DNA of 64,000 nucleotides from Ophiura sarsii (Eukaryota; Echinodermata; Ophiuroidea; Amphilepidida; Ophiuridae), in NCBI GenBank assembly GCA_035610835.1, contig CM069449.1:59386183-59450182 (forward strand). Reading direction: 5' to 3'. Positions 1 to 12,959 of this stretch are shown piece after piece. The translations under genes and the position numbers were made by a program. A model generated the notes under the pieces. It ran no database searches, had not been told where the DNA came from, and saw only the letters and a program-made list of their open reading frames with translations. Each line of letters starts with the position of its first letter. Position 1 is the first letter of the stretch.

Positions 1-420
1 CCTGTATAGGGTTTAGACTTAGATGTTTCTTCTCTCTCACTTGGAATTGTCCCACGGTACATTTTGATCACCCTGTAGATTAATTTGTTGTCAAATAATT
101 CTGCTATGATTGTCTTTCTTCATCTAGGTCTCTAAATCAATGGTTCAAAACATAATTACTGCCGCAAATCTTAAAATAGAATTTAGTTTTGTCTCTAAAG
201 CATTGTTTTCCATTATTTTTTAATATAACATGAATTTGGCCATCCTGTTTATTTTAACGGGGGATGATTGGTCGATTTACTATTTTTTAACTAAAACCCC
301 TTCTTTCTACCCTACTTGTTTTTAATGTAATACTTTAGAGAAAAAAATAACCTGGGTAGGCCTATATCAAAACTAGTTTTTCTTATGTTATTTATACCCT
401 GTATAATTAATGCAAATAAA

Positions 421-456
421 TACTGATTATTATTATTATTATTATTATTATTATAA
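421..456. repeat. ATT trinucleotide microsatellite
   Basis: About nine ATT repeats. Apart from this, nothing else is seen in 1-640. Confidence 0.9.
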
Positions 457-646
457 TATCACTTGGTATTCACATATCTGGGGTATCCTTGTAGTGAGAG
501 TTTTCCAAATATTTTAACTTCGTGTATATTGATTGGATGTATACAATAAAATGTATGTGGATTTGAATCAAAATTGGTGAATTTTCTTTCAATTTACAAA
601 GTGTAACTTTTTTACACTACTGACATTATGACCATAGGGCACTCTA

Positions 647-1314
647 CATGGTGAGTCAAAAAGACTGCAATAGTGGAAAGAAGCCATTTTGTTTTCAAAA
701 CCAAAATGAATTTTAAATTTCTTTAAACGTTGCAAGAATGATGTATTTAATCCTAACTTTGTGTGAACAAATGAAGTCGATCGCATTTTTCGTTTGTCTT
801 TGGTGACCCTCTTTGCTGCACAACCAAATTTACCTGTTTGTCCACTAGCACAGGGATTTTCATTTGAAATGGCACACATTGCATTTTCATATTTGAATAT
901 CCCGCCAATAAAAAAATGGAAAATGTCAGTTTTTTTAATTAAAATTTAGAACATTATACGCTTTCATAGGATGGGTAAGATTATAATTGATTATGCTAAC
1001 TTACATGTAAACAAGAAAGGATGCATCAAATTCCGATAACATCACAAATGAACTAAAGTTTCCAAATTTGAATGAGAGACACATTTTGCGATCTGATGCA
1101 TATTTTGGGTATCTCGTGGACAAACGTGTGAAATGGGTGCACTGGTCAAAAGGTTCACCAAAGACAAACGAAAAATGCGGTCGACTTCATTTTTTCACAC
1201 AAAGTTAGGATTAAATACATCATTCTTGCAACGTTTAAAAAGTTTTAAAATTAATTTTGGTTTCGAAAACAAAATGGCTTCTTTCCACCATTGCAGTCTT
1301 TTCGACTCACCCTG
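647..1314. mobile_element. Fold-back MITE with long inverted repeats, TA-flanked
   Basis: The left end CATGGTGAGTCAAAAAGAC and the right end TCGACTCACCCTG are inverted, and about 200 bases inside each end match as inverted repeats (for example CGAAAAATGCG and AAATACATCATTCTTGCAA). TA dinucleotides flank both ends, as in Tc1/mariner-type elements. Open frames on both strands here are only the two arms. Confidence 0.75.
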
Positions 1315-1367
1315 TACATGCAACACTAGTTTCACGCTTCATTCCGTGATGTCTATGGACGTCGGAC

Positions 1368-1610
1368 CAGTGGCGTGCGCAAAGGGGGGGGGGGGGGGGG
1401 GGGGCCGGGGGTGCGCGCATGTCTTCCCAAAATGCAACATTATTTGGTACAAGCTTGTTTAGAGCCAAAATGTAGCTCAATCGTGCAAAAAAAGGTGTAA
1501 ATTCGAAAATTTTCGCGCGCTACGCGCGCAGTCCTTTACTTAAATAGTCGGGGGAATTTCATTTATGGCCAGGTGGCCCCCCCACTCACAATATCCTGTG
1601 CACGCCACTG
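1368..1610. mobile_element. hAT-type MITE with perfect 8-bp target duplication
   Basis: The ends are CAGTGGCGTGCGCAAAGG and CCTGTGCACGCCACTG. The 8-base CGTCGGAC stands directly on both sides (1360-1367 and 1611-1618). There is a 21-base G run at 1384-1404. It belongs with the elements at 37112 and 51208. Confidence 0.85.
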
Positions 1611-1721
1611 CGTCGGACGATGGTTCCAGGGGGACCATGGCTCCTTTCACACCGGGTGTCGGAAGCACTCTTAGTAGTATAGACATGCCCCATAATGAAT
1701 ATAACTCCATTCCGCCTTATA

Positions 1722-2413
1722 CAGAGTGGTCCAAAAAAAGGATTAGGCTACACTTTTTAAGAGGCAAATTTATCAAAATTGGGGAAACATGTTTAAATTA
1801 TTTTAAGATATTCCTAAACTAAAATATCTTGTTGGTATGGTGAAAACGGCGTGGAAATTAAAGCTCAAATTAAGAAATAGCGTCAATTTAAAGAAAACTG
1901 GTCAAATACAAGTTTGTCCACACGTAAGTCTATGGCAGTCATGGATGTTTCCATATAAACTCCTCAAAAAAAGTTTAGAAAGTTTTTTGAGACACCTATT
2001 TCTCATTTATATCAGACCTGTTTGTATCCTTTTATGCATCAGTGGATTAGCTAATTTCCTCCTCTCTAAATGACACCACTTTTGTAACAATCGCTTGCTT
2101 TCATGGCTGAGTACCTCCCCTTTGTTTACAGGTATAATTAGGGCCTACATACTATTGCAGGAAATTGTGAACGCAGTACTATTGAGTTGACAAAATCCCA
2201 TAGACTTGCGTAACACGCGGACAAACTGGTTTTTGACCATTATTCTTTAAACCGTCGCCATTTCTTTATTTATGTTTCAATTTCAACGCCGTTTTCACCA
2301 TAAATCACTAAGATAATGGCGTTTAAGATAATATTAAAACAATTATTAGATGTCTCGTCCATTTCGAGAAATATGCGTCTTAAAAAGTGTAAACCTTTTT
2401 TTGGACCACTCTG
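1722..2413. mobile_element. MITE with about 150-bp inverted repeats, TA-flanked
   Basis: The left arm CAGAGTGGTCCAAAAAAAGG is inverted at the right end CCTTTTTTTGGACCACTCTG. Matching continues inward to GGTGAAAACGGCG (about 1850) and its inverse (about 2285). TA flanks both ends. There is no transposase frame. Confidence 0.8.
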
Positions 2414-2415
2414 TA

Positions 2416-5127
2416 TTGCAGTCAAGTATAATGGATGGGCATTCATGGTCGTCATCGCAATCCAACGGACAAAATATGCCATATTTACCGCGGATAACAC
2501 AACATTATGAATTTATCTCTTCTTTTCTTACAGAAAAGAAAAAAGAAGAGAACGAGTCTTCATGCAACATTCTTTAAGGAGGTAAAGCATGATAGGCCTA
2601 ATATGTTCAATGGATGTTAGGCCAAGTAAAATAAATTAGGCCTACATGTTGCTCGTCCCCGCCCGAACACAAAAAAACACCTTTTTTATTTTAATTTTAT
2701 TTTTAGGCTCTCACTTTTTTACTGTTTCTGAACTTAGAACTTGCTTCCGTTGGTAATCGTTGGGGGCATTCATCCTGGCTTGTCAAAAAGGGGCTGAAAA
2801 TATAATTTTTCTTAAACGTTGGGGAGGTGGTTTCCCATGATAAGAACAATGGCAGACGACGGTGGGCACGCGAATCCTAAATTTTGAATTCGTATTGGAA
2901 TAACACGTAATCGCGAATGTCAATCGTATCATTTTGAAAAATTCATCATAATTAGAAGAATTATTTTCCAATCCCAAACCTTTGGAGTTGGTTCCATTGT
3001 AAATGCTATTTTTAAAATTATTTTCATCGTTAACCGGGCGATGACTGTTAAAAGTATTTCAAAATGGCGCACTCCCATTGCCATATTGGAACGATGAAAT
3101 CGCGTGGCCATCGTCGTCTGAACAATAGGCCATTTTTATATGAAATGCTATGGGGGTGGGGCGGGTAGTGATTGATACCAAAGGTATAAGAATTATGGCC
3201 TATATTTGTGATTCTGAATAATTTTCTACTTCTCTTTTCAGATCTTTGAGACGTGGCTAATCAATGGCGAAGACGTAAGACAGACAAATAACAGGTAGAC
3301 ATTGGTTCCCCGTGCGCTAGAGACGAAATTTGAAAAATAATAAACTCTCCGGAAATAAAATCCGGGTGGCCGTTTCACCTATTATAGAACTTCAATGCTC
3401 GCTGCATAGTTTTATGGGCAATTCTAAACAAAATAGAGCCAATACCGTTATATTAAATTCTTTGGTCCAAAAGATCTTTACCGTACATTTTGGTTAGTCA
3501 ATTTGTTTTTTTTTCTTGTAGAACATAACGAGTTCTACACGGACATATATGGTTTTCTATACTGTAAATGCCTTTAAGACTCTGATTTAACCCTTGCGAG
3601 GCGCGATGCCAGAATCGTGTTTCCACGGCTCAAGTCATATATTTGGCCCTGCTTATTTTCTTTTGCTAGATACGATTGTATGAGACATTGGTTGTGTTTT
3701 AATGAGGTAAAGCATGGACATTTTGTACCTGACCATTTCCAAACAATCTCTTGGGCATCTTTGTACAATTCAAAAATCAAATACATACTTTCTACCAAAA
3801 CCACTGTGTGAGCTACGTTATCCAACTATAACATGCGCTATTTGAAGAAATAAAACGGCAATGACATCATTGTCTTCGCATTCTGATAGCAAACATACTG
3901 GAGATTTAAAATAACACAGTATACATAAATCCTGTGGTATATACGCTAGAGGAAATGCTGAACATCAACATTTGAAGCGACCGCGTTAAGAATGTGAGCT
4001 ATTTCACAGCAACCATAGACACTGCATAATAGTTCATAGTATGTGATAGGTAATGCATGTGACCGTACTCCATTTATAATTGAATTTATAACATATGCAT
4101 TGAGCATTCAAATGTATAACATATGCATTGAGCATTCAAATGTCCGAAAACGTGAGCTACGTTTATTGCGAGCTACGTTATCAAGTATAGAATACTCCTC
4201 ATTTGATCACCCATAATAATATTAGCATGATGATTAATGGTGCGTAAAACATGTGCATGATATCTATCATTTAAAGAAACAATGTAAACATGAAATGTTT
4301 ATCGTTTTATTTCGCCCATTCTGTCATATTTATTTATATGGATAACGTAGCTAACAAAATATTAACCCTATTAATGTATAATCAGGATTCTCTTATTCCA
4401 ATACACCTTTTTGTGTGCCACATGAAAGGTTATCAGTCACATCCCACACAACATTAGCAATTTTTGATTTTGTTGCGATTTTCATTTTTGGCTATATGGA
4501 CCCGTTTGTTGTTTTGGCCTACGCGGGCCCCTCAGACCCAAAACGGGTTAAGTATGCACTACTTATGCTCACAAAATCCAAATTCATCCAAGAGGATCCA
4601 AAAGGGGATGTTATCCATACCCGGGGATCCGCTCAGGAGTCTGCAAACTCGCTTACGTCGTCGGATAACTCTTTACGCTCACTCCTATCAGTAACAGGTT
4701 GATAAGGGGTCTGGTGAATTTACTGACAGCCCCTACCTCCTATACCAGCATATCCCCTCTTTGGACCACAATTAAACAATACAAAATACTAAATGAATTG
4801 AATGTTTCTTTTCTGTTTTCCTTTAGATAATTTGATTCGAGATGATTGATTACACACGGAAATTATCAATAGACATGGTATACAGCAGCATAAGTATTCG
4901 AAACCAATCGTACCCTGATTGCACCTCACCACCCTGCAGTATTTCTCCACGCTATAATAGTCATGATCAATAATTAGTTATCACCGTGTTGGACTAATAA
5001 AGACACAGTAGTATTTGTAAACAAGATTATAATGAGGTTTAAAGTACACGCAACGATCCTCACCAGTTAACAAACACAATATCAGCTTGACGTCATTCGG
5101 CTAGTAGGCTATCATAATCGAGGTCAT
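2416..5127. other. No gene seen; one short tandem duplication
   Basis: The only structure recognised is a 28-base unit (TATAACATATGCATTGAGCA and eight more bases) present twice at 4087-4114 and 4115-4142, plus scattered GAGCTACGTTAT words between 3800 and 4200. Open frames are short and unsupported. Confidence 0.6.
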
Positions 5128-5345
5128 CCATGTATACACGCGCAGCGGTCTACAAAGGGGAATCGTACCCGGCCTATCCTGCATTCAATTGAATCGGTGC
5201 ATGACGTCCAATTAATTGCATGGACCGTGTTACCAAATTGGCCTATATATCATGAAGCAGGTGTCTGAAATCTTAAACACAGTTATTATTCCCGACAAGA
5301 TGGCAGCCAATCCGTTACATGGAGTATGGACAACCTCTATCGAAT
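5128..5345 (+). repeat. Segment homologous to intron 1 of unit 2
   Basis: It shares GCATGACGTCCA, GTTACCAAATTG and GACAAGATGGCAGC with 14088-14294 in collinear order. No exon accompanies it. It is either the relic of an older unit upstream of the array or a dispersed element. Nothing else is seen from 5346 to 6040. Confidence 0.6.
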
Positions 5346-6040
5346 GAAGAGAAATATACATGAATAGAATAAGAAAACCCAGATTAACCAAAATAGACTG
5401 AAAATGTAAATGATGAGGGATTTTCAGAATCCTATCAGTTTGATAAATATTATGCCTGCCTCGGACTAGTCGTGATAGATGGCCTACCATAAGATAGAAT
5501 TATATAATGGATCTAGTACAACTGTAGTACAATCCCTGCGGTGTGAATAGCATTCACATAAAAGAGCTGTCGTCACACCAAACTGATGGTAATATGCGAG
5601 TGCACATAGCTTCGCCTATACATACGTACATACTTGCACCAATATTATAGCCCAGTCTGTCCTCGGTAAAGTCTTTTTCATTTTTTCGAGACACTGATGC
5701 CACAGATATAGCATTTTTACGTACTACACGCATTATGAACCTCCCAATTTCTCCGCATATGTATTCACGCCAATATAGTATTTTTACGCACTACAAGTAT
5801 TATAGACCTCCCAACTTTGTCAGCATTTGTATTCACGCCAGTGTTTCAAGAAGGAGCCAGTACTGCGTTCAATCGATAACGTGATGATGTCAATATCTCG
5901 AGAAAGTGAAACGAACTCTTTTTCCCGAGTGGAATGGAATATACTTTGTGTTATAGACGTGGCATCAGATGTCAAGTCAACAATAAGTTGTTGTCTGCAA
6001 GGCGAGACCTTATGGTTGCATCCATCATGTGCCCGATTGG

Positions 6041-6345
6041 CAGGGCTTGAAATAAGCAGGAGCAGAAAGCAAAATTATCCCGCTAAACCTCAAAATGCCC
6101 CTTGGTCATATGTAACTTGTGTCACCAGGAGCAACTTTTATATTGAAATTGTCCCTGGGTTTTCCTTTGCACCATCTTCAAGAAGACATGCATCTGTGGT
6201 TTTGCCATTTAGGGGCTGCTATTTAAATAGCTCCTGGTAGGCCCTATGTGACAAATTCGCCCTAGTCATGAAGGAAAATCTGTGAACCAGGGGCAAAGAT
6301 GCGTAAAAAGTAGCTCATGGTTCTTACTTCTTATTTCAAGCCCTG
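6041..6345. mobile_element. hAT-type MITE (CAGGGCTTGAAATAAG ends)
   Basis: CAGGGCTTGAAATAAG at the left end is exactly inverted at the right end. The flanking 8 bases match at six of eight positions (CCGATTGG and CCAAGTGG). A 137-codon open frame overlapping it (5827-6240) has no recognisable domain. Confidence 0.75.
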
Positions 6346-6419
6346 CCAAGTGGTTGTAAAGGAATCTGCGTGTTAATCATTTAGTACACTCGTTTTGTCA
6401 GGCTCATTTCTTTCTTCAT

Positions 6420-7080
6420 GATACTAAAAACCTACATTAATGAGGACAAAGGTCACATTCCTATGTCAAAGATCATCTGAGGTCAAGCTGTGATAGGCTT
6501 CAAATGCAAACGTCAAGGAATTAAAGGTCAAACTGTAAAATAGACGATACATTTCCATGTCAGGTTCATATAAATACCAATTGCAACGAGACACCTTTAT
6601 AATATATTATTGGAAATATCAAATGCCAAGGTCAATGGTAATCAGGTCTAGTTGTTTAATAACTTCAAATGTGTGGACTCTTTCAAAGACCGATAGGCAT
6701 ATGCCACTACATTTGGTCATTTATGTATAAAAAGGAACATATGAGGTCAAATCTCACATGAATAGGTCATACGTCATCTAAGGTCAAGTTAAATAGGCCT
6801 ACATACCCATTTAATTTCGTAAAGATACCAATTGCAACTAAACTTAGGTCATACATGCAATGCAACATAGAAACCTTCATATGTTAAAAAAAGTTAAAGA
6901 TCTCGTACCAATGTCAAAGGTCATGAGGTCAAGTTTAAAATAGTTTGCAAATGAAAAATTGGTCTCATTTTGGTGATATTTAAATGATACAACGTGGGAT
7001 ATTATCATGTTAACCAGGTCAAAAAGTCAAAGGTCATTCTGATATTCATTGTCTTTAATGAGCGGATAAGAGGTCAGTTT
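6420..7080. repeat. AGGTCA-rich degenerate repeat
   Basis: There are about 15 AGGTCA or close hexamers with irregular spacing (AAGGTCA, GAGGTCAA, CAAAGGTCAT). The composition is the same as the arrays upstream of units 3 and 4. Nothing gene-like is seen from 7080 to 8140, or from 8960 to 9915. Confidence 0.55.
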
Positions 7081-8139
7081 TTCAAACATATTGTGATATT
7101 TCTTTTCCTTCGATTTAACATCGATGTAAATGATTGACCTCCGGATGTGTACCAATTTAACTGAATTACGGTTCTCATACAATTGGAAAACAATACTTAT
7201 AGAAGGTGTATATGAATTGTTTGAAAATAGTGCACCAGTACTCTTCTGCACATAACAATTGATATCTCCATATATTAAGCTAATGACCGGTTTTCATATT
7301 GTTTCCGGTTGTCTCATACCTGCGTTTAGAGTTGTGTGAATTGTTGAATGACATAATAAATATCAAAGAGTTCAATCAAAACAGCAGTTCGTTTCTTTAA
7401 CTTGGTGTCAACATGTATTTACTCGTTTCGATGTTAAACCAGTTCATATAGATTGTTCATAAACACGATAATTTTGTTTTTTACAATTGCAACAAAGTAA
7501 TGATGTTATTTTACAGTTTAATAGTTCCAACTTGGCGAAGGTTGTGAGACTAATATGTATCCGTGGGCTCAAATGGAATACCTATAATACTTGTCCATTG
7601 CTAGCTGATATGCTTATGATGCGCAAACACACACTTTCACCAAAATTATGCGCAACGACATGGATTCTTTAAGCGCACGGACAGATACAAGCCTCACAAT
7701 TCTCGCCTATTTGGAACCTATTAGACTATATCAATAGTAACGTTTCACTCCGAGGTTTCTGAGCTTCGTCAGACTGAGATCCTTGTCCATTACTCATCTG
7801 CCTTTATCCTTATTATATTTCGTAGAGGGTGTTGTGGGCTGTGCTTGCAATTTTACAAGACTATCTAATTTTTGTAATATGAAACCCAAAAAGTTCATAG
7901 ACGAAAAAGTCCTAACCACGCTCATAATGTTCTCAACAATAGTAAAAAAGGGAATACAAGCACATGAGCATTGCGCGAGATCGAGATTGACAGTCTGACA
8001 CAGGTTCCCCATGCAATAGTGAAACGCATCTATAATGTAATACGTAACATGAATAAAGCTGCTTGCCGAACGAATCCGTTTCCTTCAGGTATTCTTGCAA
8101 AATGGTTATATTACGTTATAACAATACACAAAAAACCAA

Positions 8140-8960
8140 ATCCGAGTCAACTGACTCATTCGACCGGGTCTGGTGACATTGACTAACTCAAATGGGTCAC
8201 CTGGACTCATCAAGATGAGTCCAGCAACAATGCCAACCAGATGTGACTCACTGTGACTCATCTATATTAGTCTTCTGTATAACATGACTCATCTTGGTTA
8301 GTCAAAGGGATATTGACTAGACAAAGTGAGTCACATTGACTCATATTGATGAGTCCATGTGACTCCCTTTGACTAGTCAATATCCCTTTGACTAGACTAA
8401 GTGAGTCACTTAGTCAAGGTGAGTCACATGGACTCATCAATATGAGTCAAGCAACAATGACAACCAGATGTGACTCATCTAGATTACTTAAATAACACCA
8501 TGGAAAGTATATTTAGGATAGTATATAGACATATTTCTAACTAAAATATTTCAAGACGTCACTACTTGATGGCAGTGATTGTTCACAAATTCATTACTTC
8601 ATGAATAATATGAGTTAAGGCTGGACTCGTCTTTGTTAATCACCATTTGTTAGTCACCATGAGCTCTCTCCGATATTTTTCATCCTTTAGTATGAGTCAA
8701 ATGACTCATCTTGTTTGAGTGAAGTGAGTCATTTGACCCAAATATTTGATCATTCTATTTGAGTCATGCATGACTCGCTAATCTGGGTCAATTTAGACAT
8801 CGTAAGACTCATCTTGCCGAGTCAAGCCTGGACTCATTTTGGTTGGTGACCATGACTCATATTGCCTACTTATACGGACCCACTAGGATGAGTCAGGGCG
8901 AGTCAATTTAGACATCGTTCTGGACTCACTTTTGATAGTCACCTTGACTCCGGTTTGGCT
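8140..8960. repeat. Degenerate minisatellite rich in TGACTCA/TGAGTCA
   Basis: The stretch is built from GACTCA, GAGTCA and TAGTCA words in both orientations. I count about 17 perfect TGACTCA or TGAGTCA heptamers, which is the AP-1 consensus. It lies 1-1.8 kb upstream of unit 1 with no gene between. Confidence 0.7.
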
Positions 8961-9915
8961 TTCAGTGTAACGTTTTCATTGCTCCTAATTTACTGACTAG
9001 ATATTATACCACAATCAGGACATTTAAAAAACAACAGCATTATTCAACGTCTTAACTTTTATGCAAGGACTATAGCTTTAGCTTCAAAAAAGTAATCCTT
9101 TTGGGAAAGTCAAATCTAATTCAATTTCAATTAAGTATAAATCCGTTTTTAGTTGTTGGTTTTACTCTCTCACGAGGAAAAATAACAACTTTGTGACGCA
9201 GTCACATCTGTGCCCAATTCCAATACAATTGGTTGAACCATAAACTATGCATGGTCAAGAGTGATATCTTTGCAACCGTAATTCCTCAGAATGGTACCTT
9301 GGATATATTTTTCATCAAGTATTTCAAATATACCAACTGTAATAACATATCTGATTTCCATCGGTTTTGATAATAGCTACATAGTTTTAATGATTTGATC
9401 AAATCGGGTCCACAACATTCTGACTCGCCCAGTATGGGAAAGTCCTTTGGCTTTTTAGCCGTGCTGGTTGGTGTTACCTACACATAATTGCTCGGATGAA
9501 TCTCGTAAACTTGCATACATGGTCAGAAAAAAGCCCAAAGAGAAAATAGTACGATGCAAATTAAGACTTAGATATTGAAAAACATCTAAAACGTATAATA
9601 ATACCCTTCTTTGTGAAATTCCAATTCGCAAAGCACTGGTTTTGCGGAACGTTTAAGGAGTTAATTGATATTAAGAGCTTAGAGCTTTCCTTTATAACAA
9701 TGTACAACACAGTGCTTCGTGTACTAATATTACAAAAATTGACAACCAATAGCAACAGGGCGTGAATGAAAGTAGGGCTCATTTGGTTAATAATTACACA
9801 TGCTTTCTTGTCACAAATTCATGCGCCAGAAGGTTTTACGGTCTGTTGGAAAATATCGTTTGGGACACACACGCCACGGACTATAATAAGCCTAACGTGA
9901 ATTTTTAGATACAAA

Positions 9916-11332
9916 ATGGGTGCTACTATTGGGTACGAGACAATGGAATTCATATTTCCTCCGCAAGTGACGAATGTATCTGCAAACCCGAGCATAGAAA
10001 CTGCGGAAGCAGGTGAGTTTTGTTTCCATGGGTAATTTGTGTACACAATTAATAGCAGGTGCCATGCACAAAAGTGATTCATTTTTATGGGTCATCGATG
10101 CACCCCCTTCATTACTACTTTATTAATTTATGTAATTAATCTTTTTTAAATGCACTTGGTTTAGCATATATAACTTGAAACTATGATATCTGCGCAAATG
10201 CATAAACGTCTATGATATTAACCGTATAACTAGCCCTGTATTCCAGGCCCTAACCGCTTACAGCTATTCATTCAACTCCAAGCAACTATATATAAACACA
10301 TTGCGAAATCACGACGAGCTATACCGTTGGAAAATTTGGCCGCGTTCCGCGAACACTCTTAGCGTCCACACATCGGTCACAAGCGGGTACCCTGACGGGG
10401 CCGGTTCCGCCTTATTCCTTACCAGGTAATACATACGCGCATAACTCCTACAAATATGGTTCCAATTTGAGAATATAGGCCTAACATTACAAAACTAATG
10501 AAATAGTTTTACCTCCTCAATAAGAGACCATTTTTACGAAGATCGGTTTAAAGAACGCCACATTGAAAATAATGAAACAAAGCACAGTTGACATTTTCGC
10601 ATATAAGTTTTGAAGATGCAGAATAGTATAAGAGTGGTGATGGCATGGGCTGCATTGATCAATTAATGAATCCCCAATCCTCATCTCACTATCGACGGCG
10701 AGTTGTCGCTACCAATTAATCAATAATCTGCCTATTGCTACACGAGGCTGCTGCGTGTATAATAACCAAATGCTTAATGAAAAACGAACTGTTTTGGTTT
10801 TGGATACATATCTGCATTAATATCTGGTCAATCGTTGCGTGTAGTATCTCAAATAAGAGAGAAGAAATTTCTTACAAAATATAATTTAACATTTTTGTAC
10901 GAGAAGCTATATAGTAGGAGCCTATTTATTACTTGGTAAGTTACTTTTTAAGACTGTATAGCCCATGCATGTTATGACGTTGCATTCACTCATTTAATAA
11001 ACCTATGATGTTTCTATCTGTCTCATTTACTGCCGCCAGGGCCAACGATACTACAGGCACTTCCTGAGTCGTATAGAACCGACGCCCGAATCGACGTTCC
11101 TTATGGCAATGACGTCACGTTGAAGATTCAATATGCTTACTCCAAGTATCCAACACGAATAACGTGGTTGAAAGGCACAAAGACGCTAGATAAGAAAGAA
11201 AACTGTCATCGCGGCGGATGGACACAATTGATATTAAGAGGAGTAACCGCATCAAAGAAATATCAAGTTTGGGTACAAGACACATACAATGGAAAACAGG
11301 ACGGTCGCGTTTTTCACGTGACATGTGTATAA
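9916..11332 (+). CDS. Unit 1: single Ig-like domain protein, 2 coding exons
   Basis: Exon 1 is 9916-10012 (32 codons plus 1 nt, donor GTGAGT) and exon 2 is 11040-11332 (acceptor CCAG), giving a 129-residue protein with stop at 11330-11332. The N-terminal tail begins MGATIGYETMEFIF and ends near ETAEAG. Exon 2 starts GPTIL and runs as one I-set-like domain: B-strand region VTLKIQYAYSKYP, core tryptophan in TRITWLKG, then LILRGVTASKKYQVWVQDTYN and a final HVTCV. Both canonical Ig cysteine positions are replaced. M-G-A-T-I-G fits the loose N-myristoylation pattern. There is no signal peptide or membrane segment. A TTTTTAG just before the ATG may be an acceptor, so a 5' UTR intron is possible. 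It is closest to units 6-8. Gene structure is well supported; the Ig assignment rests on pattern only and function is unknown. Confidence 0.8.
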
Positions 11333-11365
11333 CGCGCATGGCTCAACGATGTTAGTGATATGGCA

Positions 11366-11482
11366 AGACAAATTTGATATTAAGAGGAGAGTAACGTCCA
11401 AAGAACTATCAAGTTTGTGTAACTGACATGTAAAGTGGTTTAAAAAAGCCAGTCACGTTTTTCGCGTGAGATGTGTATAACG
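11366..11482 (+). pseudogene. Degenerate copy of the 3' half of unit 1 exon 2
   Basis: This segment repeats the end of unit 1 exon 2: TTGATATTAAGAGGAG, then AACTATCAAGTTTG, then GTCACGTTTTTCGCGTGA and TGTGTATAACG. It carries in-frame stops (for example TAACTGACATGTAA) and small indels, so it is not coding. It lies directly behind the unit 1 stop and in front of a third, open copy. Confidence 0.75.
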
Positions 11483-11659
11483 TACAAGGATCTAAGAACG
11501 AAGTTATATGATGCGGGACAATATTTCCCTTGCGGTGGCAGGACCGAACAAATATTAACAGGAGTACCCGCGACAAAAAACTACCAAGCTGTTGTAACGG
11601 ACATTAACAATAATTACAAACAAGCTAGCCACGTTTTTACATATACGATATATGTGTAA
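11471..11659 (+). pseudogene. Third tandem partial copy of unit 1 exon 2, frame still open
   Basis: This open stretch resembles the C-terminal half of the unit 1 domain. LTGVPATKNYQAVVTDINNN matches LRGVTASKKYQVWVQDTYNG, and it ends HVFTYTIYV like VFHVTCV. It lacks the N-terminal half (B and C strands and the core tryptophan) and has no obvious exon 1. It could be a relic of tandem duplication or an alternative 3' exon. The frame is intact to a TAA at 11657-11659. Confidence 0.6.
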
Positions 11660-12959
11660 CTAATTGTTTAAAGTCATGTGCTTTTAGTGCTTATAAGTTA
11701 AAAGGTAAACTATAGTATTTGCGACATAGGAGAAAGCCTTGTATGATTATGATCCTGAATCTTAATACATCACTTGTCTGCTACTGTCTCGAGAATGCCC
11801 GGACGTCGGATGAACAAGTTCTGCTATTATCTGCGTACACACTTTCCACGCGGCTAGCAGTTTTACCAAATACAAAACAGATTTTTCAGAAACCTTTTCC
11901 AACTGTCAACGTCTATCTCAAGGATTACTGATCCAATACTAGGCATGTTTGTACTTTATGTTAATGCATTTCTCATTTTGATTCCAAATATGGTAATTTT
12001 TAACTTTGTAAAACTTTGGCATGTCGTCTGAAGACGCCTGCCGCGTAGAAAAGTGTTCACACAATTAGGGATTGTAAGTCACGATAATCGAAAATAAATT
12101 GTTTACATTAATTCAAAGATTGTACTAATTTCAAATCGTATGCAAATCAACTGTTTAAAGAAGAATCATTATTGTATTCCGGATATGGGCCTAAATATAT
12201 ATACCAAATATGTCAGTACAAAAGCTAGACATTTGTCGTTTTGGACGTCTATTATAGACGTGACAGTGTGTCATTGGTGTTACATGTGACATGTGACATT
12301 CTCTTACTGAGCCTCATGATCTTAAACGGTAGTGGCCACCTTTGAACACTTGGAAATCTTTGGGTCGATATTATCATGTATTCCAAAATATCACACATAT
12401 AAGGGTCTTAATTTCTGGATTTTTTAAAACTGTTATATCAATACGTATATATTACATCCATCACACATGAATACAAATCCGGCGAACTCTACCGATAAAA
12501 GCATAGTTATCGTACGGTTTAAAGTCCGACTGGCTGGTGGATTGATCATAAAATTTCAATTGAATATTTTAGAGATTGATATACAATCTATATTAAAATA
12601 TTATTCTAAAATAAAACAAGGTTTAGATTCCTTTAAAGGGTATAATGTCGCCAAAAGAATGGTTGTACATCGATTTAGACTCATTTGAACATGGTATGGC
12701 GTATGTTTGCTATAGTAAGTCTAAAAAGCCTTGAAACACACATACACATGTATTACGGTACATTGTGTTAATGGGAACAACAATATGCAATCACCATAGT
12801 ATTTTGCACATAACAAAATGCGTTGAACTCGAACGACGGTATGAACTATAAGCACGCCATTTATTGTGTAATCGCGCCAACAAGCGTTGAGTAGCATGGT
12901 TATATCGTGTAACATTCACCTTCTCCAAACAACAAAATCTACGGCGGGTTTCACTTAAT
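11660..12959. other. No gene seen between unit 1 relics and unit 2 upstream repeats
   Basis: AT-rich sequence with only short open frames and a small GACATGTGACATGTGACA word cluster near 12285. No exon resembling the family is recognised. Confidence 0.5.

Noticed and set aside
589..1462. Two similar predicted proteins on opposite strands (TKDKRKMRSTSF)
   Set aside because: They are the two inverted arms of one TA-flanked MITE, with no transposase domain.
5827..6240. 137-codon open frame as a gene
   Set aside because: Its second half is a hAT-type MITE and the first half has no recognisable domain or splice context.
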